Below are positions 24,732 to 32,845 of a DNA stretch of 64,000 bases, piece by piece (position 1 is the stretch's first letter; the number at the start of each line of letters is the position of its first letter). The position numbers were made by a program, and so were the translations under genes. The stretch comes from JADJVL01 sp046331545. Lineage in GTDB: Bacteria; Acidobacteriota; Holophagae; Holophagales; Holophagaceae. The stretch is taken from NCBI GenBank assembly GCA_046331545.1, contig JAXLQR010000002.1, positions 372,001-436,000 on the forward strand, written 5' to 3'. The notes below the pieces were generated by a model. That model did not search any database. It was not told where the DNA came from and was given only the letters and a program-made list of their open reading frames with translations.

Positions 24732-25032
24732 TTCCACTTCATGGATCGCGCCGTGCAGTTTCTGGACCCGCCCCCCGGCGGCCAGAGGGGATGCGCCGCC
24801 GGGGGCGTCCGTCGCGTAGGGCCCTGCAGGCCCCCTTCCTCCGGCCTCGGACCGGCCGCAACGCAAGGAAATCCGGGGCTTCCCACGGGTCGGACGGACG
24901 CACGGGCCCTGGGCTCCGCCGGGCGCGGAGGACGCCGTGCTGGTTGGCCCGGTTGTCGCCTTCGCCAACCGGGATCCCGTCCTCCCGGCCCCGCGCTCGC
25001 GCCTTCCGGGAGGGCTCCCGGGACGGTCCGCC
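24732..25032. other. 300-base gap with hairpin and weak sigma-54-like motif
   Basis: I see no convincing gene here; long open frames are shadows of biased composition. The gap holds a stem CCCGGTTG (24948-24955) / CAACCGGG (24966-24973). Overlapping it is TTGGCCC (24944-24950) with TCGCC (24956-24960), a GG-N10-GC spacing that matches sigma-54 promoters but with one departure in the -12 element. The motif would drive the small gene at 25033 and the dead-activator gene at 25251. Confidence 0.35.
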
Positions 25033-25200
25033 ATGACACCCTCGACCTCCTTCGACCTCGCCTACGCCGCCGCCCTCGCCTTGGGCTTCACCGCGGCCTG
25101 GAGGGCCTGGCAGACCCGGAAGCTCCGGGTCTCCCTGCCGTCCCCCGGCGCTGGGCCCGACCGTCGCGGCCCGGCGTCCGGACGGACCGCGCTCCGCTGA
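25033..25200 (+). CDS. Possible 55-residue membrane peptide
   Basis: An ATG at 25033 opens 55 codons. The product has one likely membrane helix (about 7-25, DLAYAAALALGFTAAWRAW) and a basic, proline-rich tail. No family is recognised and the ribosome site (GGGACGG) is poor. It ends 50 bases before the dead-activator gene and might be co-transcribed with it. It could be chance; the hydrophobic helix with a positively charged end is the only support. Confidence 0.35.
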   Translation: MTPSTSFDLAYAAALALGFTAAWRAWQTRKLRVSLPSPGAGPDRRGPASGRTALR

Positions 25201-25205
25201 ACCTC

Positions 25206-25231
25206 CCGCGGGGAGGCCACGCTCCCCGCGG
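25206..25231 (+). promoter_or_regulatory. Perfect 10-pair hairpin in the leader of the dead-activator gene
   Basis: CCGCGGGGAG (25206-25215) and CTCCCCGCGG (25222-25231) pair perfectly around a 6-base loop, starting 5 bases after the small ORF and ending 19 bases before the ATG at 25251, just ahead of the AAGGA ribosome site. It could attenuate transcription, protect the mRNA or bind a dimeric regulator as DNA. Confidence 0.45.
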
Positions 25232-25250
25232 CCCACCCAAGGATGACGCC

Positions 25251-26087
25251 ATGCACGCCGACCTCGCCGAGCCCCTCCTGGGCGAGAGCCCCTCGATCCA
25301 CTCCCTGCGGGCCGCCGCCACGTCGGCCCTGCGGGACCGGCAGCCCGTGCTGATCCAGGGCGAGCCCGGCTCCCGCAAGGGCGCCCTCGCCCGGTGGCTG
25401 CACCAGCACGGCCTTTCCCCGGGGCAGCCCTTCCTCGAAGTCGCCGGCGACCGCCAGCAGTCCCGTGAGCTGGAGGCGCGGATCTTCGGCGACCTCGACC
25501 CGGCGTCCTCCCGGCCCAAGGGCGCCCTGCCCCGCCTGACGTCGGGAACCCTCTTCCTCAACCGCGCCGACGCGCTGCCGCTGTCCCTGCAGGCCCGCCT
25601 CGCGGGGCTGCTCCACAGCCAGGCCCTGCACCCCGGCGGCGGGCCGGGGAGCCCGGGGCCCTCCCTCCGGGTGATCGCGGCGACCCACCTGGACCTGGAG
25701 GACCTGGTCCGGAAGCGGCTGTTCCGGTGGGACCTCTACGCCCAGCTCCGGGCCCATCTCCTGGTGGTTCCACCCCTGCGCAGCCGCCTCGAGGACGTCC
25801 CCGCGCTGGCGGCGCGGCACCTCGCGAGCCGGGGCCGGCCGGAAGGCACCGCCGCCCTCGCCCCGGGCGCCCTCCAGGGGCTCCGGGAGCGTTCCTGGCC
25901 CGGCAACCTCGAGGAGCTGGAGGGCTGCCTGGACCGCGCCCTCGCCCGGGCGGGCGGCGGCCCGGACCAGCCCGTCCACCTCGACCTGGCCCCACCGGCG
26001 CAGATCCTGGACCGGGAAGCCGCGCGGCGGGAGGCCCTGCGGCGGGAGATCCAGGCCTGGCTCCAGGGCGCGCCCAGCACCGCCTAG
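25251..26087 (+). CDS. Catalytically dead sigma-54-activator-like AAA+ protein
   Basis: The 278-residue protein aligns by eye along the whole sigma-54 AAA+ module but lacks what makes it an activator. Walker A is GEPGSRKG (no GK-S/T), Walker B is GTLFLNRADAL with the catalytic DE replaced by NR, the segment that should hold the GAFTGA loop has become DPASSRPKGALPRLTS, and no receiver and no helix-turn-helix are present. Fold-defining strips remain (SLRVIAATHLDLEDLV, LFRWDLYAQL, VPPLRSRLEDVPALAARHL, WPGNLEELEGCLDRAL). It cannot hydrolyse ATP or remodel sigma-54 and most likely acts by binding, for example poisoning heteromers of true activators; that role is inference. Its stop shares CTAG with the convergent phosphatase gene. 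Confidence 0.82.
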   Translation: MHADLAEPLLGESPSIHSLRAAATSALRDRQPVLIQGEPGSRKGALARWLHQHGLSPGQPFLEVAGDRQQSRELEARIFGDLDPASSRPKGALPRLTSGTLFLNRADALPLSLQARLAGLLHSQALHPGGGPGSPGPSLRVIAATHLDLEDLVRKRLFRWDLYAQLRAHLLVVPPLRSRLEDVPALAARHLASRGRPEGTAALAPGALQGLRERSWPGNLEELEGCLDRALARAGGGPDQPVHLDLAPPAQILDREAARREALRREIQAWLQGAPSTA

Positions 26088-26617
26088 GGCACCGGCGCCT
26101 GGCGCCGCTCCTCGAAGGCCGCCTGCCCGGCGCCATCCACCTTCACGATCCAGATCCGGTCGTAGGTGGCCGGCGTCCACGCGGGCAGCGGGCCGCGCAC
26201 GCCCAGGGCCCGGACCAGGGGCTCGTGGGGCCCGTGGTGCCACGCGAGGACCACGGTCCGGCCCCGGTGCGCGGTGAGGATCTCCCCGGCCAGCTCGGCC
26301 GCCTTCCCGTTGTCGCGCACGAGGGGCGCCAGACCGAGCTTCGCCGCCAGGGGCGCCATCGTCTGGGCCGTGCGCTGGCGCTGGGAGACGATCAGCACGT
26401 CGGGGCGGAAGGCCTCGAGCTGGGGCACCAGCGCCCGGGCCCGGGCCCGGCCCGCCTCGGAGAGGGGCGAGTCCGGATCGGCGTCGTCGAGCTTCTCCGC
26501 GTGGCGCACCAGGACCACGGTGGTGACCGCGCCCCGGCGCTCCGGCCCGCGGCAGGCGGAAAGGCCCAGGACCAGGAGGCCGAGGGCCGGCAGGGCGACG
26601 AAGGCCCGCCGCCTCAC
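26084..26617 (-). CDS. Histidine phosphatase superfamily lipoprotein
   Basis: The 177-residue protein begins with a lipoprotein signal (VALPALGLLVLGLSAC, Cys as lipid site) and then shows the RHG-type phosphohistidine motif VVLVRHAEK, the SPLSEAGRARAR strip and a later conserved HH in VVLAWHHGPHEP. It belongs to the histidine phosphatase (phosphoglycerate mutase-like) superfamily and should act outside the cytoplasmic membrane on an unknown phosphoester. The GTG start at 26617 overlaps the stop of the aldo/keto reductase gene (GTGA), so the two are translationally coupled. It ends on the shared CTAG with the convergent gene. Confidence 0.85.
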   Translation of the reverse strand: MRRRAFVALPALGLLVLGLSACRGPERRGAVTTVVLVRHAEKLDDADPDSPLSEAGRARARALVPQLEAFRPDVLIVSQRQRTAQTMAPLAAKLGLAPLVRDNGKAAELAGEILTAHRGRTVVLAWHHGPHEPLVRALGVRGPLPAWTPATYDRIWIVKVDGAGQAAFEERRQAPVP

Positions 26618-27699
26618 CAGCGCTCCGCGTCGGTCTTCGGCGCCAGGGCCCAGGGCTCCGAGGGCACGCCGTTGATCTCCGTCCCGCCCTGGCTCACGGC
26701 GCGGGTGTTGGCGAGGAAGCCGTGGGGGAAGACCGGTTCCGGCGCGCTGGCGGCGTCCAGGCGGGCCGTCTGCTCCGGCGTCAGGGCCACCTCCAGGCAG
26801 CGCAGGTTGGAGCCGAGCTGGGCCAGGGTGCGCGCGCCGAGGATGGGGCTGGCGACCCCGGGGCGGGCCAGCACCCAGGCCAGGGCGATCTCGGCGACGG
26901 GGCGGCCCTGCTCGGCGGCCACGGCCTCCAGGGCGTCCGTGACGCCCCAGGTGCGCTCGGTGAAGTACTTCGAGTTCGGCCCGTGGCGCCCTTCCCCCTC
27001 GGGGCGCTTCGACCGCCCGTACTTGCCCGTGAGCAGGCCGCCCTTGAGGGGGGACCAGGGTGTGATGCCCAGGCCCTGGTCCAGGGCCAGGGGCACCAGG
27101 TCGTGCTCCACGGTGCGTTCCACCAGGGAGTACTCGATCTGCAGGGCGATCAACGGGCTCCAGCCCCGGAACTGGGCCGCGGCCTGGCCCTGGGCCACGC
27201 GCCAGGCGGGCGTGTCGGAGACGCCCAGGTAGCGCACCTTCCCCGCGCGCACCAGGTCGTCGAGCGCCCGCAACGTCTCCTCCAGGGGCGTGTGGGGATC
27301 GTGGAAGTGCATCCAGTAGAGGTCGATGAAGTCGGTCCTCAGCCGCCGCAGGCTCTGCTCGCAGGCCGCGAGGACGCTCTTGCGGGAGGCCCCGCCGGCG
27401 TTGGGATCGCCGGTGAAGAGGTTGCCGCAGAACTTCGTGGCGAGGACCATCCGCTGCCGGTTCCCGCGCTCCGCCATCCAGTCGCCGAGGATGGCCTCGC
27501 TGTGGCCCTTGGTGTAGATGTTCGCGGTGTCGAGGAAGTTGCCGCCGCCCTCCGCGTAGCGGTCCAGCATGTGCCGGCTCTCGTCCACGTCGGCGCCCCA
27601 GCCCCAGTCGGTGCCGAAGGTCATGCAGCCGAGGCAGAGGGGCGAAACGCGCAGGCCGGAACGGCCGAGGGTGCGGTAGGAGGCGAGGGTGAGGGGCAT
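26614..27699 (-). CDS. Aldo/keto reductase
   Basis: A 361-residue NAD(P)H-dependent aldo/keto reductase with the full catalytic set: Asp57 and Tyr62 in FLDTANIYTKGHSE, Lys89 in LATKF, and His131 in YWMHFHDPH. The C-terminal cofactor-binding strip PILGARTLAQLGSNL is typical. Substrate cannot be told from sequence. Its promoter region contains a strong inverted repeat (27750-27786) just upstream of a TAGACT -10-like element, which suggests repression or activation by a dedicated regulator. The coupled downstream gene is the histidine-phosphatase lipoprotein. Confidence 0.92.
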   Translation of the reverse strand: MPLTLASYRTLGRSGLRVSPLCLGCMTFGTDWGWGADVDESRHMLDRYAEGGGNFLDTANIYTKGHSEAILGDWMAERGNRQRMVLATKFCGNLFTGDPNAGGASRKSVLAACEQSLRRLRTDFIDLYWMHFHDPHTPLEETLRALDDLVRAGKVRYLGVSDTPAWRVAQGQAAAQFRGWSPLIALQIEYSLVERTVEHDLVPLALDQGLGITPWSPLKGGLLTGKYGRSKRPEGEGRHGPNSKYFTERTWGVTDALEAVAAEQGRPVAEIALAWVLARPGVASPILGARTLAQLGSNLRCLEVALTPEQTARLDAASAPEPVFPHGFLANTRAVSQGGTEINGVPSEPWALAPKTDAERW

Positions 27700-27729
27700 G
27701 GGGCTCCCGGGGCTGCGGGGGATCCCTCC

Positions 27730-27735
27730 AGTCTA
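27730..27735 (-). promoter_or_regulatory. -10-like element for the aldo/keto reductase gene
   Basis: TAGACT on the minus strand lies 31 bases before the start codon at 27699. No -35 consensus is visible; the expected -35 position (about 27753) falls inside the inverted repeat at 27750-27786, which fits a regulator acting there. Confidence 0.4.
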
Positions 27736-27749
27736 GGCCCGGGTCGGGA

Positions 27750-27786
27750 CTGTCTCGATTCTGGACAGCGTCCAGGATCGGGACAG
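27750..27786. promoter_or_regulatory. 17-base inverted repeat, candidate operator
   Basis: CTGTCTCGATTCTGGAC (27750-27766), AGC, then GTCCAGGATCGGGACAG (27770-27786) form an inverted repeat with two mismatches. A further direct copy of the half-site, CGATCCTGGACAG, lies at 27838-27850. The sites sit between the divergent reductase and kinase genes, covering the expected -35 of the reductase promoter. The binding protein is not evident in the window. Confidence 0.6.
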
Positions 27787-27965
27787 ACCGCACCCGGGAC
27801 CTTCACGACTTTTGCCTGGACGAATGCCTCGCCGGAACGATCCTGGACAGGCCGGCTGGATTCAGCATGGTTTTGGCAAAGACAAGCGTTTCCAGGCCGT
27901 TCGAACCCAGACGGCCCGACCAGCAGGTCTCCCCCTCTTCGGGGGGTCACCCGGGGGAGTCATCC

Positions 27966-28016
27966 ATGTCGAGGCGCGATCCAGGGCCCCCCAGGCTTCC
28001 GGAAGCCTCCCCGTGA
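27966..28016 (+). CDS. Possible 16-residue leader peptide ahead of the sensor kinase
   Basis: The ATG at 27966 follows a GGGGGAG ribosome-site-like run at a good distance and opens 16 codons. Its TGA overlaps the GTG start of the kinase (GTGA at 28013-28016). The kinase GTG itself has no good ribosome site, so reinitiation after this leader is plausible. Confidence 0.4.
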   Translation: MSRRDPGPPRLPEASP

Positions 28017-30379
28017 GCGGCGCCGGCGGGAGGTTCGCGACGCCCCGCTGGGCCCTGACGGGCCTGCTGGCCTGCGTGGGCGGCCTGATCCTCCTGGCCT
28101 GCGTCGAGATCCTGGTGGTGCCGCGCCCGGAGGCCCTCGCGGAGCGGGAGGCCCGCCATGCCCAGGTCCTGCGCAGCGCGGAGCTGCTCCGCAGTTCGGC
28201 CCTGGCCCACCGGGCCCAGCTCCCGGGCCCGCTTCGGGACCAGTTCCGGGCCCGGACCCAGCGCGCCACCGGCGAACTCGCCCAGGCCCTCGGGAAAGCC
28301 CCGTGGGCCGGACCCGACCTGCAGGCCCTGGACCGGGCCGTCAGCACCCTGGACCAGGATCCGGCGGCCGCCCTCCGGGCCGCCGACCTCGCCTCGCGGC
28401 TGCGGGACGAGGACGTGGCCCGGCTGGCCGAGCGCCGGCGGGAGGCCCGCCTCGCGCGGTACGGGGCCCTGTGGGCCCGCCTCGCCCTCCTGGGGGTGAT
28501 GACCGTCGTGGGCGGGGAGGCGCTGCGCCGGCTCCTGGCGAGCCAGGCGGCGGTCCGGGACCTCCAGGCCGAGCGCGACGCCCTGATGGAACTGCTCGAC
28601 CACACGCGGGACTTCGCGGGGCTCGCGAAGGCCGACGGCACCATCCTCTTCTGGAACGCGGCTCTGCGCGGGCTCCACGACCTCGGCTCCGGCAGCAGCG
28701 GACGCCATCGCCTCCCGGCCCTGGCCATCGCCGACAACCACACGCCCGAGTCCTACCAGAACCTCCTCCAGCAGGGCATCCCGACCGCCTTCACCCGGGG
28801 CCGCTGGTCCGGGGAGTCCACCTTCGTGGACGCCTCCGGCCGGGAGGTCCCGGTGAGGCAGGTGCTGGTGGGCCTCCGGGACGCCCTCCAGCGCCCGACC
28901 CACCTCGCCATGGTGGCCACGGACCTCCGCGAGGCCCGGACCCTGGAGCGGATGCGGCAGGCCCTCGTGCGGACCGTCAGCCACGACCTCCGTTCACCCC
29001 TCGCCAGCCTGCGCGGGGCCCTGGGCGCGTACAGCTCGCGGCACCTCGAGGGGCGCGGCGAGGAGGAGGCGAGGTTGCTGCGCCTCGCGGAGCGCAGCGC
29101 CGAACGCCTGAGCCGCTTCGTGGACGACCTCCTAGACCTGGAGAAGCTGGAGGCCGGGGAGGTGCCCTTCCACCGGGTCCTCACCCCAGGGGAGGCGTTG
29201 GCCGAGGGCCTGGCGCGGACCCTGCGCCCGGAGCTCGAGGAGCACGGTCTCGGGCTGGAGGCCGGCGCGGCCGCCGGTCCCAAGGCCAACCTGCTCCTGG
29301 ATCCGGACTGGATGCAGCGCGCCCTCGCCAGCCTGGCCCTGGAGACGGCGGCGGGCGTCCCCCAGGGCGGCTCCCTCGCGATCCGGCACGGGCTCGTCCT
29401 CGGGGAACCGGGACGGCCCCGGGCCTTCTGGCTGGAGATGGCTGCCCTCCGGCCCGGGGGGGCCGCGGCGCCTTCCCCCGAGCCGGAGGGCGGAGGCAAC
29501 GGGCCCGGGCTCGCCCTGCAGGTGGCCCGGGCGGTGGTCCGCCAGCATGGCGGCACCGTCGCCGACCTCCCCGGGGGCGGCCTCCGGGTGGAGCTTCCCC
29601 TCCACCACGGCCTCGCCTCCCCCTTGGACGTCGAGCCCGCCGCCCATGGCGCCGCCCGGATCCTGGTGGTCGAGGGGGATCCCGGGCCGGCCCTGGCCCT
29701 GCGGGTGGGCCTGGAGTCCCGGGGCGCCCTCACCCGCCACGCCTCCGACCTGGGCGAGGCCCTCCGGACCCTCCAGGGCCAGGTGCTGGACCTGGTGGTG
29801 GTGGAGGCGGAAGGAAGCCCTCTGCGGCTGCTCGACCTCGGCGAGGCGCTGCGGACGAACCCCCGCCAGGCCGGGGCGGGCCTCGCGCTGTCACGGAGGG
29901 CCGCCCAGGACCGGGAGGCGCCGCGGGGGAGCCTCCTGGTGCTCGCGGACGCCCTGCCCCTCGCGCCGGCCTCGCGGCTCCGGGTCCATCGCGCCGTCGA
30001 GCAGGTCGCCCGGCCCCGGGGTGGCGCGCACCGGCCCGGCCTCGTCCTGCTCGAGCCCCAGGAGGGCCGCCGCGCCGAGGCCCTGGCCCTCCTGGAGGGC
30101 TGCGGGGACCTGAGCGTCGCCGCCTCCGCCGAGCGGGCCCGCGACCTCCTGGCCGAGGAGGACCGGGACCTCCTCGTGGCGGGTCCCGGCGGGATCGCAC
30201 AGCTCGGCGCGGTCCTCCAGGCCCCGGGGCCGGCGGTCCAGGCGCTGCTGGTGCTCGCGACTCCGGGCGGAGAGGATCCCCTGGCGGCCCTGGCGGAAGC
30301 CATGGCGGGCCTGGCGGCGGGGGACCTGGTGGAGGCCCTGCTCCGCGCCGCCGGCGCGGCGGGGGGGCGCCCGGCATGA
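28013..30379 (+). CDS. Membrane histidine kinase with PAS and two degenerate receivers
   Basis: With the GTG start at 28013 the protein has 788 residues: two membrane helices (about 12-36 and 155-180) around a helical extracytoplasmic domain, a PAS-like region (about 190-305), a HisKA domain (phosphorylated His324 in TVSHDLRSPLASL), and a kinase ATPase domain in which the N box is hard to recognise (SLALETAAG) although a G-rich GGGNGPGLALQVA remains. Two receiver-like domains follow, the first (ARILVVEGDPGP) with VVVEAEG where the phosphoacceptor Asp should be, the second likewise without it. ATP binding and phosphotransfer may therefore be impaired. In-frame starts at 27812 and 27824 exist but would add an unlikely basic extension. 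Its stop overlaps the next kinase (ATGA). Confidence 0.8.
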   Translation: MSGAGGRFATPRWALTGLLACVGGLILLACVEILVVPRPEALAEREARHAQVLRSAELLRSSALAHRAQLPGPLRDQFRARTQRATGELAQALGKAPWAGPDLQALDRAVSTLDQDPAAALRAADLASRLRDEDVARLAERRREARLARYGALWARLALLGVMTVVGGEALRRLLASQAAVRDLQAERDALMELLDHTRDFAGLAKADGTILFWNAALRGLHDLGSGSSGRHRLPALAIADNHTPESYQNLLQQGIPTAFTRGRWSGESTFVDASGREVPVRQVLVGLRDALQRPTHLAMVATDLREARTLERMRQALVRTVSHDLRSPLASLRGALGAYSSRHLEGRGEEEARLLRLAERSAERLSRFVDDLLDLEKLEAGEVPFHRVLTPGEALAEGLARTLRPELEEHGLGLEAGAAAGPKANLLLDPDWMQRALASLALETAAGVPQGGSLAIRHGLVLGEPGRPRAFWLEMAALRPGGAAAPSPEPEGGGNGPGLALQVARAVVRQHGGTVADLPGGGLRVELPLHHGLASPLDVEPAAHGAARILVVEGDPGPALALRVGLESRGALTRHASDLGEALRTLQGQVLDLVVVEAEGSPLRLLDLGEALRTNPRQAGAGLALSRRAAQDREAPRGSLLVLADALPLAPASRLRVHRAVEQVARPRGGAHRPGLVLLEPQEGRRAEALALLEGCGDLSVAASAERARDLLAEEDRDLLVAGPGGIAQLGAVLQAPGPAVQALLVLATPGGEDPLAALAEAMAGLAAGDLVEALLRAAGAAGGRPA

Positions 30380-32832
30380 TCTCCGGGTTCAGGAGCCTTC
30401 CCCTCCAGCGGCAGCTGGCGGTCCTCGTGGTCCTGGCCGCCCTGAGCTGGGCGGTGCTGCTGGGGGTCGAGGCCTGGGTCTACCGGGAGATCCACCGGGT
30501 CCACGGCGCCCCCGAGGTGCAGGCGCTGCTCCGGGACCGGCAGCGGGAGCTGGCCTCCCTCCACGCCCTCCGCATCTTCAAGATCGCCTTCGGGGTGACG
30601 GCCCTGGTCGGGGGCACGGTCCTCGGCTTCCTCATCCACCGCGGCCTCGCCGGGGACATGAGCACCCTGGTGGGGATGGCCCGGACCATCGAGGCCCGGG
30701 AAAGCCCGGAGGGCCTCGCCTTTCCGGCCTCCCCCGAGCTCGGGGAGGTGGCCCGGGCGGTCCAGGACCTGGGCCGGGCCATGGTGCGCTCCGAGATCGA
30801 GCTCCGGGACACCCTCGACCTCCTGGCGGAGTCGAACCGCTACCTGGGCCGGCAGGAGGAGTTCCTGCGCTCCCTGGTGGAATCGGCCCCGGTGGCGATC
30901 ATCACCCTGGACCAGGACCTGACGGTCACCGGCCTGAACCCCTTCGCGGAAGCGCTGCTCGGGGTGGCCTCCACCGAGGCGGTCGGGCGGGCCACCCCGG
31001 CGCTCTGGACGGACCCCCTCCAGCTCGACGCCTGGCTCGAGGAGACGAGCCGGCTCCTCGGGAGGAAGGTGGCCCTGGACCGGAGCCTCGTCGAGGCGCT
31101 GGCGCCGTCCCGCCCCCTCCCGCCCCGGGAGTTCACGTTCATCGCCTGGGACGGTCGCCGCATCCCCGTCATGGTGTCCTGGCAGGCCCTGCGCGCCGGC
31201 GAGGGACGGGAGCCGGGGGTGCTGGTGGTCGCCACGGACCTCGGCCCCCAGAAGGCCCTCGAGGCCGAGATCCTGGAGCGGGAGGCCGAGGCCCGGGCGG
31301 CCAACGAGGCCAAGAGCTCCTTCCTCGCCGCCATGAGCCACGAGCTGCGCACGCCCCTCATCGGCGTCACGGGGATGGTGGAGATCCTCGCGGCCAGCCC
31401 GCTCGACGAAGGCCAGCGCAAGGGGCTGGAGATCATCCGCAGCTCGGCCCGGAGCCTCCTCTCGATCATCGGCGACATCCTGGACTTCTCGAAGATCGAG
31501 GCGGGTCGGCTGGAACTCGATGAGGAGCCCTGCAACCTCCGGCAGATCGTGGCGGAGGCCGGGGAAGCCTTCGGCCCCCTGGCGTCGGCGAAGGGCCTGC
31601 TCCTGGAGGTGCACGTGGACGAGGCGGTGGCCCCCTCCCATGTCGCGGACGCCCTGCGGATCCAGCAGATCCTCGGCAACTTCCTCAGCAACGCGGTGAA
31701 GTTCACCGAGACCGGGGGCATCCGGCTCCGCCTCCTCGGCCTCGGCGAGCGGGAGGGAGGCCAGGACCTGAGGTTCGAGGTCGAGGACACCGGCATCGGC
31801 GTGCCACCGGAGGCCCTGGCCCGGCTCTTCGCCCCCTTCAGCCAGGCCGAGCACAGCACGACCCGCCGGCACGGCGGGACCGGGCTCGGCCTCGCCATCT
31901 CGCGGCGCCTCGCGGACCTCATGGGCGGCGAGGTAACCATGCGCAGCGAGCCCGGGCGGGGCTCGCTCCTGTCCCTCTCCCTCCACCTGCGCCTCGCGGA
32001 TCCCGCCGCGGTCGCCAGCGTCCCGGCCCCCTCGGAGCACAGCCCCTTCCCCGCGAGGCCGGTCCCCGACGAGGCGACCGCGCGGCGGGAGGGCAGCCTC
32101 ATCCTCCTGGCGGAGGACCACCCCACCAACCGCCTGGTGATCACGCAGCAGCTCGCCCTGGCCGGCTTCGCCTGCGTCTCGGCGCCGGACGGCCGGGCCG
32201 CCTACGAGCAGTTCAAGCAGGGCGGCCACGCCCTGATCCTCGCGGACCTGCACATGCCCGGCATGGACGGCTACCAGCTCGCCAAGGCCGTGCGGGAGTG
32301 GGAGGCGGAGCGCGGATCCGGTCGCATCCCGATCCTCGCCCTCACCGCGAACGTGCTGCAGGGCGAGGCGGACCGGTGCCGGGCGGCGGGCATGGACGGC
32401 TACATCTCCAAGCCCGTGGACGTCCGGACCCTGGCGACGAGGATCCTCGAGCACCTGCCCGGGCTGCGGGAGACCCGCGCCACGCCGCCGCCCCCGGTGC
32501 CCGTGTCGCGGCGGACGGTCTGGGACCGCGCGCGCCTGCTGGAACTCCTGGGCGGGGATCCCCAGGCGACCCGGGAGGTGATGGCGGAATTCCTGGAGGC
32601 GACGCGGGCGGACCTCCAGGCGGCCCGCGTCGCCCGCGGGCCGGACCTCTCGCGGCAGGCCCACCGGATCAAGGGCGCGGCCCGCAGCGTGGGCGCCGAG
32701 CGCCTGGCGGATCTCGCGGCCCAGCTCGAGGCCCTCCCGCCTTCCGCGCCGGCGGCGGCCTCGGAGGCCCTGCTCGCGGCCCTCGCCGAGGCCCACTCGG
32801 ACCTCGAGGCCCTGCTCCAGCAGGAGGCATAG
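30376..32832 (+). CDS. PAS hybrid histidine kinase with receiver and HPt
   Basis: This 818-residue kinase has two membrane helices (about 13-38 and 68-92) around a short extracytoplasmic loop, a HAMP-like helical linker (about 92-145), a PAS domain (about 160-300), HisKA (His322 in MSHELRTPL), an ATPase domain (NFLSNAVKF, DTGIGV, GGTGLGLAI), a receiver (Asp624 in LADLHMPGMDG) and an HPt domain (His763 in AHRIKGAA). Every phosphorelay residue is present. Its ATG overlaps the stop of the preceding, partly degenerate kinase, so the two are coupled and may form one sensory complex. No response regulator follows on the same strand; the HD-GYP regulator is convergent. Confidence 0.93.
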   Translation: MISGFRSLPLQRQLAVLVVLAALSWAVLLGVEAWVYREIHRVHGAPEVQALLRDRQRELASLHALRIFKIAFGVTALVGGTVLGFLIHRGLAGDMSTLVGMARTIEARESPEGLAFPASPELGEVARAVQDLGRAMVRSEIELRDTLDLLAESNRYLGRQEEFLRSLVESAPVAIITLDQDLTVTGLNPFAEALLGVASTEAVGRATPALWTDPLQLDAWLEETSRLLGRKVALDRSLVEALAPSRPLPPREFTFIAWDGRRIPVMVSWQALRAGEGREPGVLVVATDLGPQKALEAEILEREAEARAANEAKSSFLAAMSHELRTPLIGVTGMVEILAASPLDEGQRKGLEIIRSSARSLLSIIGDILDFSKIEAGRLELDEEPCNLRQIVAEAGEAFGPLASAKGLLLEVHVDEAVAPSHVADALRIQQILGNFLSNAVKFTETGGIRLRLLGLGEREGGQDLRFEVEDTGIGVPPEALARLFAPFSQAEHSTTRRHGGTGLGLAISRRLADLMGGEVTMRSEPGRGSLLSLSLHLRLADPAAVASVPAPSEHSPFPARPVPDEATARREGSLILLAEDHPTNRLVITQQLALAGFACVSAPDGRAAYEQFKQGGHALILADLHMPGMDGYQLAKAVREWEAERGSGRIPILALTANVLQGEADRCRAAGMDGYISKPVDVRTLATRILEHLPGLRETRATPPPPVPVSRRTVWDRARLLELLGGDPQATREVMAEFLEATRADLQAARVARGPDLSRQAHRIKGAARSVGAERLADLAAQLEALPPSAPAAASEALLAALAEAHSDLEALLQQEA

Positions 32833-32845
32833 CCGTCCGCGGGCT

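Noticed and set aside
19539..25034. Very long open frames antisense to the NMT1/PAS kinase (over 1800 codons) and similar ones opposite most large genes
   Set aside because: At this G+C level antisense frames stay open by chance; the predicted products are low-complexity Gly/Ala/Arg/His-rich and match no family.
24741..25250. N-terminal extension of the dead sigma-54-activator-like protein
   Set aside because: The in-frame upstream translation is Pro/Arg/Gly-rich without domain features, while the ATG at 25251 has AAGGA upstream and begins at the AAA+ fold.
27871..27886. Sigma-54 promoter TTGGCA...AAGCG ahead of the sensor kinase
   Set aside because: The GG-to-GC distance is 9, not 10, and the -12 element reads AAGC instead of TTGC.
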